The notes below the pieces were generated by a model. It made no database searches. It was not told the origin of the DNA and worked only from the letters and a program-made list of their open reading frames with translations. Below are positions 1-9,712 of a DNA stretch of 64,000 nt, piece after piece (the stretch's first letter is position 1; each line of letters opens with the position of its first letter). A program made the translations under genes and the position numbers. Origin of the DNA: Lacibacter sp. H407 (GTDB taxonomy: Bacteria; Bacteroidota; Bacteroidia; Chitinophagales; Chitinophagaceae); NCBI RefSeq assembly GCF_037892605.1, contig NZ_JBBKTU010000003.1, forward strand, positions 1 to 64,000, written 5' to 3'.

Positions 1-590
1 CCCTGCAGGTACTGAAGCAAGATCTTCTGTTGTTGCTCCGGTATTCCACAAGAAAGTATATGGAGGCGTACCACCACCAACGGTAAGATTTACTGAACCA
101 TTGCCGCCAAAACATAATGCATGTGTTGGAACTGCATTGGCTGTAACATCTGTTGGCTGATTAACTGTTGCATTTGCTGTTTCTGTACAGCCGTTGGCAT
201 CAGTCACAGTTACACTATATGCTCCTGCAGGTACTGAAGCAAGATCTTCTGTTGTTGCCCCGGTATTCCACAAGAAAGTATATGGAGGCGTACCACCACC
301 AACGGTAAGATTTACTGAACCATTGCCGCCAAAACATAATGCATGAGTTGGAACTGCATTGGCTGTAACATCTGTTGGCTGATTAACTGTTGCATTCGCT
401 GTTTCTGTACAGCCATTGGCATCAGTTACGGTTACACTATATGCTCCTGCAGGTACTGAAGCAAGATCTTCTGTTGTTGCCCCTGTATTCCACAAGAAAC
501 TATATGGAGCCGTACCGCCACTAACTGTAAGATTTACTGAGCCATTACCACCAAAACATAATGCATGTGTTGGAACAGCATTGGCCTGAA
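1..590 (-). repeat. 222-bp tandem repeat encoding SprB units
   Basis: The landmark cctgcaggtactgaagc recurs at 2, 224 and 446, a period of 222 bp (74 codons). The units at 2-223 and 224-445 differ at only about six positions by eye. The unit at 446-590 is more diverged at its outer end. More units are expected left of the window. Confidence 0.9.
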
Positions 591-2559
591 CATCGCCCAC
601 CGTTACATCAATTCCACAAGGCGCCTGGTTAAGTGCAGTGTTGGAGTATGTAATGGTAAGCTCAAGCCTGTAGTTAGTTAATCCCGCAGTAACTGTAACT
701 TCTTGTCCATTGTCTGCCCCGGTAATGCTTGCATCACCTGACGTAATGTTCCAATCATAGAATGTATTAGAACCGACAGGATCATTAAGAGGCCCTCTGA
801 AAGTTGAAACGCTACCTGCGCATGGCGAACAATTTGTTAAACATGAAACTAAGCATGTAGCTGTGCCATTTACGGGTACACTTACCTGGGCATTGTTAGG
901 ACATAATCCTGTTGTGCCCGCTTTTGGTGTGAGGGTTACATTGAAATTAATTGTTTGTGCTTGGTCCGCGGGAACTGCAGTATAGACTGGGCTTGCAACG
1001 TTATTGAAATTTAAACTACCTGCGCCATCTTCTGTCCATAGCAAATCATAATCACTGATATTTCCTGGAGTCACACTAACGTTCAATGTAGTGTTATGTG
1101 CAGCTGTTCTGATATCAATAGCTGTAGGATTTGCTGTTGCCGTTGCTGTTGCACCGGTTGTAATGTTTACTGTTTTTGTACAGATGCTGCTAAATACAAT
1201 ACCTGAAAATGTTCTTGAAACAGACAACTGAACAGTAAAGGATGTGCCTGCTGCAAAACCACCTGCCGGTGCGCTGATGCCAACACCTGGAATTGTTGTT
1301 ACACCTGAAGCTACCGAGCCACTTGTGCTGCCGGTAAGAGTTGCATTTGCTGTATTCGTTCCGGTAAGGCTCCATGTATAAGATGTGGTTACACCTGCTG
1401 CATTAGTAAGGCCGGCAGTTGCAGTTGAACTTGTTGTCAATGGACACAAGTCTGGAGAAGTAATATTACAACCCGGTGGTACCACTACTGCATCTGCTTT
1501 CAATGAACGATCCTGGTTACCACCGGAACCATCCAATTCAATCAAACGGGTGTGATAAGGAGAACCATTGATATCACTTGCTGATTCGCCAATACCCCAA
1601 TCTGATTGTGAAGCAATATGGCCACCCCAACCAAGTATTACCGTATTTGCCCCACCACTGAAATTAGCAGTGAACGTAATCGATAACCTTGTTTTTGAGC
1701 CATCTGCAGTTAAATCGCCTTGCGAAACATAACTCATTGCAGTTATGGTTCCGTTATAGATCGTAAAATCTTTTAAATTCAAGGCATTAAAGCTCGTTGT
1801 AGGCTGGCCTGCAACGGGTGAACCTGCTGAACTTGGTTCAGGAATGGGCCAGGTATTTGTTGAACTTACAGTTAATCCAAAACCTGGGTTTACCACTTCA
1901 GCATTATGTCCAAACAATGAATTGTGTAAAGTATTACTACCAAGGTTTTGGAAATGAGTAATGTAATCAATAGCATGTTTGGTACCTGATGAGCCCATAA
2001 TATCCCACTCAATAATAATATTATGCGAAGTATTATTGGTTAAACCCGATATACGCATACGATAAGGGATCGACCAGCTTTCAATGAAATGCGAATTCTC
2101 TGGTCCGGCATTACCATTTACCCAGTTATTGGGAGTTGGAGGTTCGCCTATTCCGCCATTCCTGAGTTGATCTAAATCGGCTGCCTCGGGAGGCGCAAAC
2201 TTAGTGTTGAAGACCAGGGAGCGAATTGGATTCATTGCATCCAATGTAAACTGAACATTGCTGTTGCTAACCAATGTTCCCGTTTGAATTGTATTCCACT
2301 CATTTGGAACATGGTTCGTAATCTCTGCATGTGCAACACCCGCATGCTGCCCGTTGTAAAGAATACTGTTTAAATTAAAAGCTATCCACTTGTCAGCATT
2401 ATTATTTGTTGACAGCTGACCAACAGCATTAAATGAAAAAATTAAAAGGTTAAGAAAAAAAAGCGTTAGAATTTGTTTGATGTAAATAGCGAATCCATTG
2501 CACCAATGTATTTTGGGTTGGGTGTAATGAATATTACATCGATCTGTAGAAATATTCAT
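1..2559 (-). CDS. Giant SprB-repeat surface protein, N-terminal part (cut by window edge)
   Basis: The frame is open from ATG at 2559 to base 1 (853 codons) with no stop, so the C-terminus lies outside the window. After about 27 residues there is a hydrophobic export segment (ILTLFFLNLLIFSFNAVGQ). The next 500 residues are Gly/Asn/Ser/Thr-rich and beta-like, with Ig-like stretches. The last 200 residues are tandem SprB-type repeats (core CFGGNGSV, then TTEDL, then VTVTDANGC) of 74 residues, seen in DNA as a 222-bp period from about 590 down to 1. SprB-family proteins are very large T9SS-secreted adhesins that move along the surface of gliding Bacteroidota. An adhesin or gliding role is inferred from the repeats; the sorting domain is not visible. 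The type of repeat is clear, the exact function is not. Confidence 0.85.
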   Translation of the reverse strand, partial: MNISTDRCNIHYTQPKIHWCNGFAIYIKQILTLFFLNLLIFSFNAVGQLSTNNNADKWIAFNLNSILYNGQHAGVAHAEITNHVPNEWNTIQTGTLVSNSNVQFTLDAMNPIRSLVFNTKFAPPEAADLDQLRNGGIGEPPTPNNWVNGNAGPENSHFIESWSIPYRMRISGLTNNTSHNIIIEWDIMGSSGTKHAIDYITHFQNLGSNTLHNSLFGHNAEVVNPGFGLTVSSTNTWPIPEPSSAGSPVAGQPTTSFNALNLKDFTIYNGTITAMSYVSQGDLTADGSKTRLSITFTANFSGGANTVILGWGGHIASQSDWGIGESASDINGSPYHTRLIELDGSGGNQDRSLKADAVVVPPGCNITSPDLCPLTTSSTATAGLTNAAGVTTSYTWSLTGTNTANATLTGSTSGSVASGVTTIPGVGISAPAGGFAAGTSFTVQLSVSRTFSGIVFSSICTKTVNITTGATATATANPTAIDIRTAAHNTTLNVSVTPGNISDYDLLWTEDGAGSLNFNNVASPVYTAVPADQAQTINFNVTLTPKAGTTGLCPNNAQVSVPVNGTATCLVSCLTNCSPCAGSVSTFRGPLNDPVGSNTFYDWNITSGDASITGADNGQEVTVTAGLTNYRLELTITYSNTALNQAPCGIDVTVGDVQANAVPTHALCFGGNGSVNLTVSGGTAPYSFLWNTGATTEDLASVPAGAYSVTVTDANGCTETANATVNQPTDVTANAVPTHALCFGGNGSVNLTVGGGTPPYTFLWNTGATTEDLASVPAGAYSVTVTDANGCTETANATVNQPTDVTANAVPTHALCFGGNGSVNLTVGGGTPPYTFLWNTGATTEDLASVPAG

Positions 2560-3279
2560 AAAATCAGCTTTAAGAGTTAAAAAATAACTTAGCCTGTTTT
2601 CACCGGATGGATCAAACAATTGGGTTGGTGCAGGTATTTTTCTGTACCTGTTAAAGTTTAACCATTACAATAGCGACAATTTCTTTCGAAGGAAATGGAT
2701 GGTTGATTTTTCCGGATATGAGTTTAAGAACATTGGAAATAAAGACAGGGCTGGTTGCTGCAGGACATTGAAATAAAAGACAGGACAAAAAGTAAATGGA
2801 AATTAAAAGGATAATTGGGTGCTTATTGATAGAAACATGAACATGATACACATACATCCCGCAATGCATGGAATCAATTCAACACATAGGTATATCTCCC
2901 CGCCGTTAGCTTTTGTAAAAACTGACGATGGTCATATTAATTATTCAGCATGCACTCATTGTTAAAACTGAATACACAGCTAAATAACCTGAACCAATAA
3001 AATGAGTACAGAATTCGTAATGGTTTCGAAGCAAGAAATACTTTTTCGAAATGGTTAAAAAACTTTACAACTACAATTTGCTGTTTAGAAGGGAGGGTTA
3101 AGAGGGGTAGATTAAAACAGGGGTTTGGGTAGGTGCACGGTTTAAAAAACTTTTGCGGGACTATGAAATTAAATAATGATTTTACTAAATGCAAGCAAGT
3201 GAACAAATATTTAATTTAATTATTTAATTGAAGAAGAAAGGCAATGCAATACCAGAGCCAAAAACAGATACTCAAGTTC
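2560..3279. other. 720-bp gene-free region upstream of the SprB-like gene
   Basis: AT-rich, with no credible gene: the short frames on the minus strand (2651-2869, 2937-3206) have no family resemblance or start context. It must carry the promoter and leader of the SprB-like gene. I found no clean TAnnTTTG element. A small hairpin (CAGGTA 2631-2636 with TACCTG 2645-2650) lies about 75 bases upstream of the start codon. Confidence 0.5.
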
Positions 3280-3322
3280 AATAAAAAATAAACCCCGGAA
3301 ATTCCGGGGTTTATTTTTTATT
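3280..3322. terminator. Perfect palindromic terminator after the 888-aa T9SS protein
   Basis: The 21-base arms 3280-3300 and 3302-3322 are exact reverse complements with a GC-rich core (ACCCCGGAA side) and A/T-rich ends, so it can work in either direction. The stop codon of the minus-strand gene (3318-3320) lies inside the right arm. Confidence 0.9.
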
Positions 3323-5984
3323 GAAGAATTATTTTTTGCCACCAGCTTTTCCCTTTCTGTTGCAGTAGAATATAATACACACCCGAAGACAGTTTTTCGA
3401 GATGAACGGGAATTGTATTTGTTTCAGCAATTGAATTTCTTGTAATGGTTTGTTGTGATATTACACTGCCATTATTATCAATAACCCTTAATTCAAATTT
3501 CCCCATTAGCTTACCTGTAATCAACAGATTTGAAAAACCATTGCTTGGGTTTGGACCAAACTGCAATTTCATTTCGTCGTTCTGTATTTCACGTACTGCT
3601 GTTATTATTTCATTCGTAATAGTAATATCAGCACTGTTTGTTACAATCGGCAAATTGTAATCGAAATAAATACTTGCCTTATTCTTAATTACATCATTTG
3701 TTGATACGGTATTTTTTGGTTTGATGCGGAATGCAACAAAGCCAACGCTTCTGATGAGATTCGTTGTGCTGTCGGGCAGTTTAATATCGTTGAAAACCCA
3801 TTGCAGTTTGTTTCCTTCTTTAATTGTGAGACTATATTTATGGCTGCTGCCGATCATTTCAAAAGAACTCCAATCAAGTTTGTTTTCTAATGTATCCATC
3901 AAGCGAACAGTAAAGGCCGTATCATTACCGGTGTTTTGAAAACGGATCATATAGTTGATGTAAGCACCGTTCTGAATTGTTCTTAATGGCATACGTCCTG
4001 CAAAGCTTTCCTGTTTATCATTTGGATCATATGAACCTTGCACAAGTTGACGCAAACTACTTGTATCATTTGAAGGAGTAAGGTCTCCCGTAACAGGTAA
4101 CACAACTGCAGTGTATTTTAATGTATCATTGTTATTGAGCATTGGTGGTGCTGTTAATTGCAACTCAATTCCAATTGCAATTGAATCAAGTGGTTTTAAG
4201 TTCGTATAGTTCCAGGTAATGGTATCTGCAACTATAGATGCCGGCAATGGCAAACTAAATGAATAAGCTGAGCGATTGTCTTTGATCAACTTCACAGTTC
4301 CGTTTGCAATAGTTGTTGTGCCGATGTTTTTATAATTCAACACATACTGTGCTTTAAAGCCGGGACGTGCTGGGGACACAGGAATTAAATGTGTAATCAG
4401 ATCCTGTTTGTTAGCGATTGGTTGAATGGCAAAGCTGAATGAATCAGTATTAAGATAAGAACTAAAAGTGCTGTTGCGGGATGAAGGCACAACTGTATAG
4501 TAAGGATTGAAGAGTTGAAGAGTGGTAACATAAGCTCCCGTATCAACAGGCATTTCGAATGCACCGTTATAGGGTGAAGCAGAAGTTATCTCTACATCTT
4601 GTTTTTTTACAACCACCAATCCATTATTAAATCCTGTTTCACCTGCATCTTTTGTATTGTTTGCATTTGCATCAAGATATAATTGGCCCTTAATGGAATT
4701 CATACTACCCAACCAAAATACCACTCCACGATTATAAGTCACATCATTTCCTGTAACAATGTACTCTCCATTATTCAGCAGCCATGATTGGTAGCCCCAG
4801 GTACTTTCAGGATTAGGCGTTACAACATCCCACAATAAATCACCATTTGCTGATAAGTGTAACAGCCAAGGTACAATTGCCGATAGATTGTGTTTTGTAA
4901 GATCTCCATCTCGTGAGGTTGTGGTACCTGAAACTAATATTGAATTATCTATCATCGGCTGTATCGAATATCCATAATCAGATTCCAATCCGCCGAACGT
5001 TTTAGTCCAAAGAATACTGCCATTTTGCATAGACGCTTTTGCAACGAGTAATTCTAAATTATAATTAAACTGACTGCCCGGATTAAGTACAAAATCCAAT
5101 CCTGTCAAAACGATCGAATTATCATTTGCAATTTTTACTGAATGAAAAGAAGGAACGCCGATTTGTCCTGTGTAGACATTTTTCCAAATATAATTACCTG
5201 TATTATCTATCTTAAACAACCAAGCACTATGTATGCTGTTGTTTACCCCAGCAAGATCCCCGTTGGTAGACGCAGTTTTTCCCGCAATAATAAATCCGAA
5301 GTCACTTGACTGTACAAGTGAATATCCTTGATCATTTTCAGTACCACCATATAACTTAGACCAAACAATATTACCTGTTTCATCAATTTTTAATACCCAC
5401 ACATCATTTCCCCCCTTATTTAATGTTACATCTCCGTTACTAGAAGCCGACCATCCAACAACAACAAACCCGCCTTTTGAATCTTCAATTATTTGATATC
5501 CTTCGTCATCGCCTGAGCCACCATATTTTTTCTGCCACAACAAGTTGCCATCGAAGGTAAATCGGGCTATAACCATCTGGTAGGCATTTGCATTATCCCA
5601 GTACTTTCCTGTGGCAATATAACCTCCATCATTTGTTTCTACTACTGACGTAAAAGCACTGTTATAGAACGAGTCTGCCAATGCTAGATTTCTTCTCCAT
5701 AACTCTTTTCCTACACTGTCAGTTTTTAATAAAAAAGGGCGATTACCCAAAGACTTATATTCGCCTGTAAAAAATCCGCTACCGGAATTCATGCGTGTTG
5801 AATCACTGCCGGCTAGAATTAAACCACGACTTCTTGTGGGTTTGGCATCGTAGATAATTAATGGTATTTGATCGCTATTACCATAATATTTTTTGAACTT
5901 AATAACAGGAGCCTGAGCCTTAGGCGAAAAAAGGTTGCAACAAAAGAATACTGTCAGAATGATTTTCACTAAAGGATGCTTCAT
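3318..5984 (-). CDS. T9SS-secreted beta-propeller protein with type A sorting domain
   Basis: 888 residues. A signal peptide (MKHPLVKIILTVFFCCNLF..KAQA) is followed by 6-7 propeller-like repeats (residues about 50-420) of the form YGG-x-DDEGY...GGFVVVG, where each blade alternates a GG..D turn with W..DG-type strands. Then comes an SdrD-B-like segment (YLDANANNTKDAGETG), a DUF11-like beta-sandwich, a conserved SYDPNDK domain of about 150 residues (DUF7619 in Pfam, from memory), and a C-terminal type A sorting domain (FGPNPSNG ... SSGVYYILL ... KIILQ). This is a surface or secreted T9SS cargo protein; ligand and role are unknown. It has the same architecture as the three paralogues at 42.5-50.9 kb, although it lies 37 kb away. 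It ends in a strong palindromic terminator. Confidence 0.9.
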   Translation of the reverse strand: MKHPLVKIILTVFFCCNLFSPKAQAPVIKFKKYYGNSDQIPLIIYDAKPTRSRGLILAGSDSTRMNSGSGFFTGEYKSLGNRPFLLKTDSVGKELWRRNLALADSFYNSAFTSVVETNDGGYIATGKYWDNANAYQMVIARFTFDGNLLWQKKYGGSGDDEGYQIIEDSKGGFVVVGWSASSNGDVTLNKGGNDVWVLKIDETGNIVWSKLYGGTENDQGYSLVQSSDFGFIIAGKTASTNGDLAGVNNSIHSAWLFKIDNTGNYIWKNVYTGQIGVPSFHSVKIANDNSIVLTGLDFVLNPGSQFNYNLELLVAKASMQNGSILWTKTFGGLESDYGYSIQPMIDNSILVSGTTTSRDGDLTKHNLSAIVPWLLHLSANGDLLWDVVTPNPESTWGYQSWLLNNGEYIVTGNDVTYNRGVVFWLGSMNSIKGQLYLDANANNTKDAGETGFNNGLVVVKKQDVEITSASPYNGAFEMPVDTGAYVTTLQLFNPYYTVVPSSRNSTFSSYLNTDSFSFAIQPIANKQDLITHLIPVSPARPGFKAQYVLNYKNIGTTTIANGTVKLIKDNRSAYSFSLPLPASIVADTITWNYTNLKPLDSIAIGIELQLTAPPMLNNNDTLKYTAVVLPVTGDLTPSNDTSSLRQLVQGSYDPNDKQESFAGRMPLRTIQNGAYINYMIRFQNTGNDTAFTVRLMDTLENKLDWSSFEMIGSSHKYSLTIKEGNKLQWVFNDIKLPDSTTNLIRSVGFVAFRIKPKNTVSTNDVIKNKASIYFDYNLPIVTNSADITITNEIITAVREIQNDEMKLQFGPNPSNGFSNLLITGKLMGKFELRVIDNNGSVISQQTITRNSIAETNTIPVHLEKLSSGVYYILLQQKGKSWWQKIILQ

Positions 5985-6072
5985 TGGTTTAAATAGAGAT
6001 TATGGATGTAAAATACAAAAAGAATCGACATTGACTTTCCTTCTCATTTTCATTTATACCTTGATGTGATAA

Positions 6073-6104
6073 CAAAAAAATCCCCCTGCTCTCGCAAGGG
6101 GATT
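6073..6104 (-). terminator. Terminator of fusA
   Basis: The stem AATCCCC (6079-6085) / GGGGATT (6098-6104) is followed, in the minus direction, by a T tract. It stands directly downstream of fusA, so transcription is not expected to continue into the T9SS gene. Confidence 0.85.
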
Positions 6105-6127
6105 CTATTTCAATCAACTTAATTTAA

Positions 6128-8272
6128 TTAAGCACTCACTTTTCCTTTCACCTTCGCAATTACCTCTTCGGCAACGTTGTTTGGTGCAGGTGCATAGTGA
6201 CTGAACTCCATGGTTGAAGTTGCACGACCAGAAGACAATGAACGTAACTGTGTAACATAACCAAACATTTCACTCAATGGAACTTTGGCTCTGATCACTT
6301 GTGCATTACCTTTTGTATCCATACCTTCCAGCATACCACGACGACGGTTCAAATCTCCCGTAACATCACCCATGTACTGATCAGGCGTTACAACTTCTAC
6401 TTTCATGATTGGCTCGAGCAAAGTTGGTTTTGCTTTGCGTCCTGCTTCACGGAAACCACTCTTTGCACACAATTCAAAACTCATTGCATCAGAATCCACA
6501 TCATGGTAGCTACCATCAAATACACGCACCTTCATATCAACCATTGGATAGTTGGCCAATACACCATTCGTCATTGCAGTTTCAAAACCCTTTGTAATGG
6601 CAGGAACAAATTCTTTTGGAATTGATCCACCAAACAAATCGTTTACAAACTGGTATGATTTACCGGGGTTTTCTTTCAACCACTCTTCATCAGCAGGTCC
6701 GATCTCAAAAATGATATCGGCGAACTTACCACGACCACCCGATTGCTTTTTCAGTACTTCACGGTGTTCAACACTTTGTTTAAACGACTCTTTATAAGCC
6801 ACCATCGGTGCACCTTGGTTAATTTCAACTTTAAACTCACGACGCATACGATCAACAATGATCTCCAGGTGTAATTCACCCATACCACTTAAAATGGTTT
6901 GACCTGTTTCTTCGTCTGTGCGTACACGTAATGTAGGATCTTCTTCTACCAGTTTAGAAATTGCTAAACCCATTTTATCTACATCAGCCTGAGCTTTTGG
7001 CTCAACAGCTAAAGAGATCACAGGTTCAGGAATAAACATGTTCTCCAATGTGATCGGATGATTTTCATCGCACAATGTATCACCGGTTTTAATTTCTTTA
7101 AATCCTACAGCTGCACCAATATCACCCGCTTCAATAAAATCGATTGGGTTTTGTTTGTTGGCAAACATTTTCATGATACGGCTGATACGCTCTTTCTTAC
7201 CGCTACGTACATTCAACACATAAGAACCGGCATCAAGATGACCTGAGTAAACCCGGAAGAACGCCAAACGACCTACGAACGGATCGGTCATGATCTTAAA
7301 TGCCAATGCTGCAAATGGTTGTTTTGCATCCGGCTGACGAGTAATTTCTTCACCAGTATCAGGATCAGTTCCTTTAATGGCTTCGATATCCATTGGAGAA
7401 GGCAGGTAACGACATACCGCATCCAATGCTGTTTGTACACCTTTGTTTTTGAAAGATGAACCACACATCATTGGTACAATGCTAAGATCGATCGTTGCTT
7501 TACGCACCGCTTCATGAATTTCATCTTCAGTGATCGAATCAGGATTATCGAAAAATTTCTCCATTAATTTATCATCGTATTCTGCAACAGCTTCAACGAG
7601 TTGACCTCTCCAGTCTTTCGCTTCTTCAAGCATATCTGCAGGAATGTCAATTTCATCAAAGGTCATACCTTCTGTTTCCATGTGCCAGATGATCCCTTTC
7701 ATTTTGATGAGATCCACCACACCTGTAAAATCATCTTCTGCTCCAATTGGTAACTGAAGAGGAACGGCTTTTGAACCCAGCATTTCACGCACCTGCTTAA
7801 CTACGTTTAAGAAGTCGGCACCACTGCGATCCATTTTATTTACAAAACCGATACGTGGTACATTGTAACGGTTCGCCTGGCGCCATACAGTTTCAGATTG
7901 TGGTTCTACACCATCAACCGCACTGAACAAAGCGATCAAACCATCCAATACACGCATAGAACGTTCTACTTCTACAGTAAAATCCACGTGACCGGGAGTA
8001 TCAATAATGTTGAAGTTGTATTTTTTTGTATTTGCATCTTCCTTGCCTTTGTTGGTAGGGAAATTCCACACACAGCTTACAGCAGCCGAAGTGATGGTGA
8101 TACCTCTTTCTTTTTCCTGCTCCATCCAATCGGTTGTAGCTGCACCATCGTGCACCTCTCCAATACGGTGAATCATACCGGTGTAGCGGAGGATACGCTC
8201 AGTAGTTGTGGTTTTACCGGCATCAATATGCGCCGCAATACCAAAGTTTCTCTGAAATTTTAAGTCTGCCAT
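6128..8272 (-). CDS. fusA: Translation elongation factor G
   Basis: 714 residues, the usual EF-G length. The GTPase domain has the P-loop AHIDAGKT (residues 14-21), switch [18 protein letters not shown] and NKMDR; domains II-V follow without gaps. EF-G drives ribosomal translocation and, with RRF, ribosome recycling in the cytoplasm. It is the third gene of the str group (rpsL-rpsG-fusA), but here a terminator after rpsG, a TAnnTTTG element and a leader of about 250 bases precede it, so it can be transcribed on its own. It ends at a terminator and the next gene is a T9SS protein, not the S10 ribosomal protein operon. Confidence 0.98.
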   Translation of the reverse strand: MADLKFQRNFGIAAHIDAGKTTTTERILRYTGMIHRIGEVHDGAATTDWMEQEKERGITITSAAVSCVWNFPTNKGKEDANTKKYNFNIIDTPGHVDFTVEVERSMRVLDGLIALFSAVDGVEPQSETVWRQANRYNVPRIGFVNKMDRSGADFLNVVKQVREMLGSKAVPLQLPIGAEDDFTGVVDLIKMKGIIWHMETEGMTFDEIDIPADMLEEAKDWRGQLVEAVAEYDDKLMEKFFDNPDSITEDEIHEAVRKATIDLSIVPMMCGSSFKNKGVQTALDAVCRYLPSPMDIEAIKGTDPDTGEEITRQPDAKQPFAALAFKIMTDPFVGRLAFFRVYSGHLDAGSYVLNVRSGKKERISRIMKMFANKQNPIDFIEAGDIGAAVGFKEIKTGDTLCDENHPITLENMFIPEPVISLAVEPKAQADVDKMGLAISKLVEEDPTLRVRTDEETGQTILSGMGELHLEIIVDRMRREFKVEINQGAPMVAYKESFKQSVEHREVLKKQSGGRGKFADIIFEIGPADEEWLKENPGKSYQFVNDLFGGSIPKEFVPAITKGFETAMTNGVLANYPMVDMKVRVFDGSYHDVDSDAMSFELCAKSGFREAGRKAKPTLLEPIMKVEVVTPDQYMGDVTGDLNRRRGMLEGMDTKGNAQVIRAKVPLSEMFGYVTQLRSLSSGRATSTMEFSHYAPAPNNVAEEVIAKVKGKVSA

Positions 8273-8344
8273 GACTATTTGTTTGAATGTTTATCTGTTT
8301 AAAAAAAACGTTGTGTGATTGTTATCTGCGACTGTTTCTCTGTT

Positions 8345-8441
8345 CGGCACCTGTGGCGTCGCACACTTCAGGTTCGGGATGGCTATCAGCATATAGACGG
8401 GAAGGAACTGTCCGTTTTACCGGAACACCTGTTGCTGATAT
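8345..8441 (-). ncRNA. Folded leader element upstream of fusA (candidate cis-acting RNA or palindromic repeat)
   Basis: Two adjacent stem-loops can be drawn. One uses ACCTG 8349-8353 with CAGGT 8369-8373, extended by TGTG/CACA. The other uses TATCAGC 8384-8390 with GCTGATA 8434-8440, enclosing an inner stem TGTCCG/CGG(A)ACA around 8409-8427. The block lies between the fusA -7 element and the fusA start codon and contains no open frame with coding character. Part of it (CCATCCCGAACC on the minus strand) looks like a 5S rRNA loop, but no 5S fold is present. Function unknown; it could be a leader RNA or a dispersed repeat. Confidence 0.5.
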
Positions 8442-8532
8442 GTAGATTTTTATACTCTCATAATACGCCGGTCAACAAATAATCCTGTTTCACGTATGCA
8501 CTCCTCACCTGTGATTACCTGTTTAGGCGCCG

Positions 8533-8540
8533 CAAAAGTA
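8533..8540 (-). promoter_or_regulatory. Putative -7 promoter element of fusA (TACTTTTG)
   Basis: This matches the Bacteroidota consensus TAnnTTTG on the minus strand. It lies downstream of the rpsG terminator and predicts transcription from about 8526, leaving a leader of roughly 250 nucleotides. No well-placed -33 TTG was found. Confidence 0.6.
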
Positions 8541-8587
8541 AGGAAATTACCTGACCTATAAATCAGTTGCGTTCAAAAATATGGGAA

Positions 8588-8617
8588 ACAAAAATCCCCC
8601 TGTTTTGAAGGGGGATT
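8588..8617 (-). terminator. Terminator between rpsG and fusA
   Basis: The stem AATCCCCCT (8593-8601) / AGGGGGATT (8609-8617) is followed by a T-rich run in the minus direction. It would separate fusA from rpsL-rpsG, at least in part. Confidence 0.8.
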
Positions 8618-8641
8618 CTGATATATTTTTCATTACTGAAA

Positions 8642-9109
8642 TTAAGATCTGAAATGCGCAAACGCTTTGTTTGCTTCAGCCATACGGTGCGTATCTTCTT
8701 TCTTTTTGAAAGCTCCACCTTCACCTTTGCTTGCGCTTACAATTTCGTTTGCTAATTTATCGGCCATGCTGCGACCGTTACGCTCACGACTGTAGCGAAC
8801 GAGCCATTTGATGCTCAATGAAACTTTACGATCAGCACGTACTTCCGCAGGAATCTGGAAAGTAGCACCACCAATACGACGGCTGCGTACTTCAACAGCA
8901 GGAGTTACGTTTGCAACTGCTTTCTTCCAGATTTCATAACCGTCTTCGCCGGTTGTTTTGGCAACTTTATCAATTGCATCGTAGAAGATGGTAAAAGCAG
9001 TGCTCTTCTTACCTTGCCACATCAGGTTATTCACAAAACGAGTCACCAGTACATCGTTAAATTTAGGATCTGGTGCAAGTGCTATCTTTTTCGGTTTCGT
9101 CTTCCTCAT
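8642..9109 (-). CDS. rpsG: 30S ribosomal protein S7
   Basis: 155 residues, the normal S7 length, starting [17 protein letters not shown], with the family block [19 protein letters not shown] and the C-terminal [13 protein letters not shown]7 nucleates assembly of the 30S head and contacts tRNA in the E site. It lies 26 bases after rpsL and is surely co-transcribed with it. In other bacteria S7 represses str-operon translation; I saw no such binding site that I can support here. Confidence 0.98.
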   Translation of the reverse strand: MRKTKPKKIALAPDPKFNDVLVTRFVNNLMWQGKKSTAFTIFYDAIDKVAKTTGEDGYEIWKKAVANVTPAVEVRSRRIGGATFQIPAEVRADRKVSLSIKWLVRYSRERNGRSMADKLANEIVSASKGEGGAFKKKEDTHRMAEANKAFAHFRS

Positions 9110-9135
9110 TGTATATAAGAATTACTTAGTTCAGA

Positions 9136-9516
9136 TTATTTTTTAGCCTTTTCTTTCTTGGTTCCGTATTTCGAACGGCTCTGCTTACGGTCTTTTACAC
9201 CGGCAGTATCCAACGAACCACGAACGATATGGTAACGTACACCTGGCAAATCTTTTACACGACCACCACGTACAAGTACAATGGAGTGCTCCTGCAGGTT
9301 ATGTCCTTCACCCGGGATATAGGCAATCACCTCTATCTTATTGGTTAAACGAACTTTGGCTACTTTACGTAACGCTGAGTTCGGTTTTTTAGGAGTGGTT
9401 GTGTACACACGTGTACATACACCTCTGCGGAACGGGCACGCATCCAACGCACGGGATTTGCTTTTCGCCCTGATAATTTCTCTTCCTTTTCTTACTAATT
9501 GTTGTATTGTAGGCAT
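9136..9516 (-). CDS. rpsL: 30S ribosomal protein S12
   Basis: 126 residues with the decoding-centre loop [13 protein letters not shown] (Lys43) and the second conserved loop [15 protein letters not shown]. Both lysines that are commonly mutated in streptomycin-resistant strains are wild type. S12 monitors codon-anticodon pairing. It is the first gene of the operon rpsL-rpsG, with a clear TAnnTTTG element 26 bases upstream. Confidence 0.98.
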   Translation of the reverse strand: MPTIQQLVRKGREIIRAKSKSRALDACPFRRGVCTRVYTTTPKKPNSALRKVAKVRLTNKIEVIAYIPGEGHNLQEHSIVLVRGGRVKDLPGVRYHIVRGSLDTAGVKDRKQSRSKYGTKKEKAKK

Positions 9517-9541
9517 TCGTAACCTTTTATTTTTCGGACGG

Positions 9542-9549
9542 CAAAGGTA
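9542..9549 (-). promoter_or_regulatory. Putative -7 promoter element of rpsL (TACCTTTG)
   Basis: An exact match to TAnnTTTG on the minus strand, 26 bases from the rpsL start codon. It predicts a short leader and drives rpsL-rpsG. Confidence 0.75.
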
Positions 9550-9712
9550 GGAGGTTAAGATTTAATAACAAAAACTTTAACCTTTTTTCTGCTATCAAAA
9601 TAATCCACATCTTTTCAGCGTTTGTGGAGAGTATATGGTACGGGGCAGTTTTTTGTAACGCCCGAACCTGTATTTTGAGGCCTGATACCTAAAGAAACTG
9701 CCAACCAAGCTT

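Noticed and set aside
1-590. CRISPR or other short-repeat array
   Set aside because: The 222-bp units are in frame and encode SprB-type repeats, with no spacer pattern.
2651-3206. Two short minus-strand frames (72 and 89 codons) in the gap before the SprB-like gene
   Set aside because: Aromatic- and Cys-rich translations typical of AT-rich non-coding DNA, no promoter or start context.
8345-8441. Possible 5S rRNA because of the CCATCCCGAAC segment
   Set aside because: The remaining helices and the length of 5S rRNA are absent and no rRNA lies nearby; the block folds as two simple hairpins instead.
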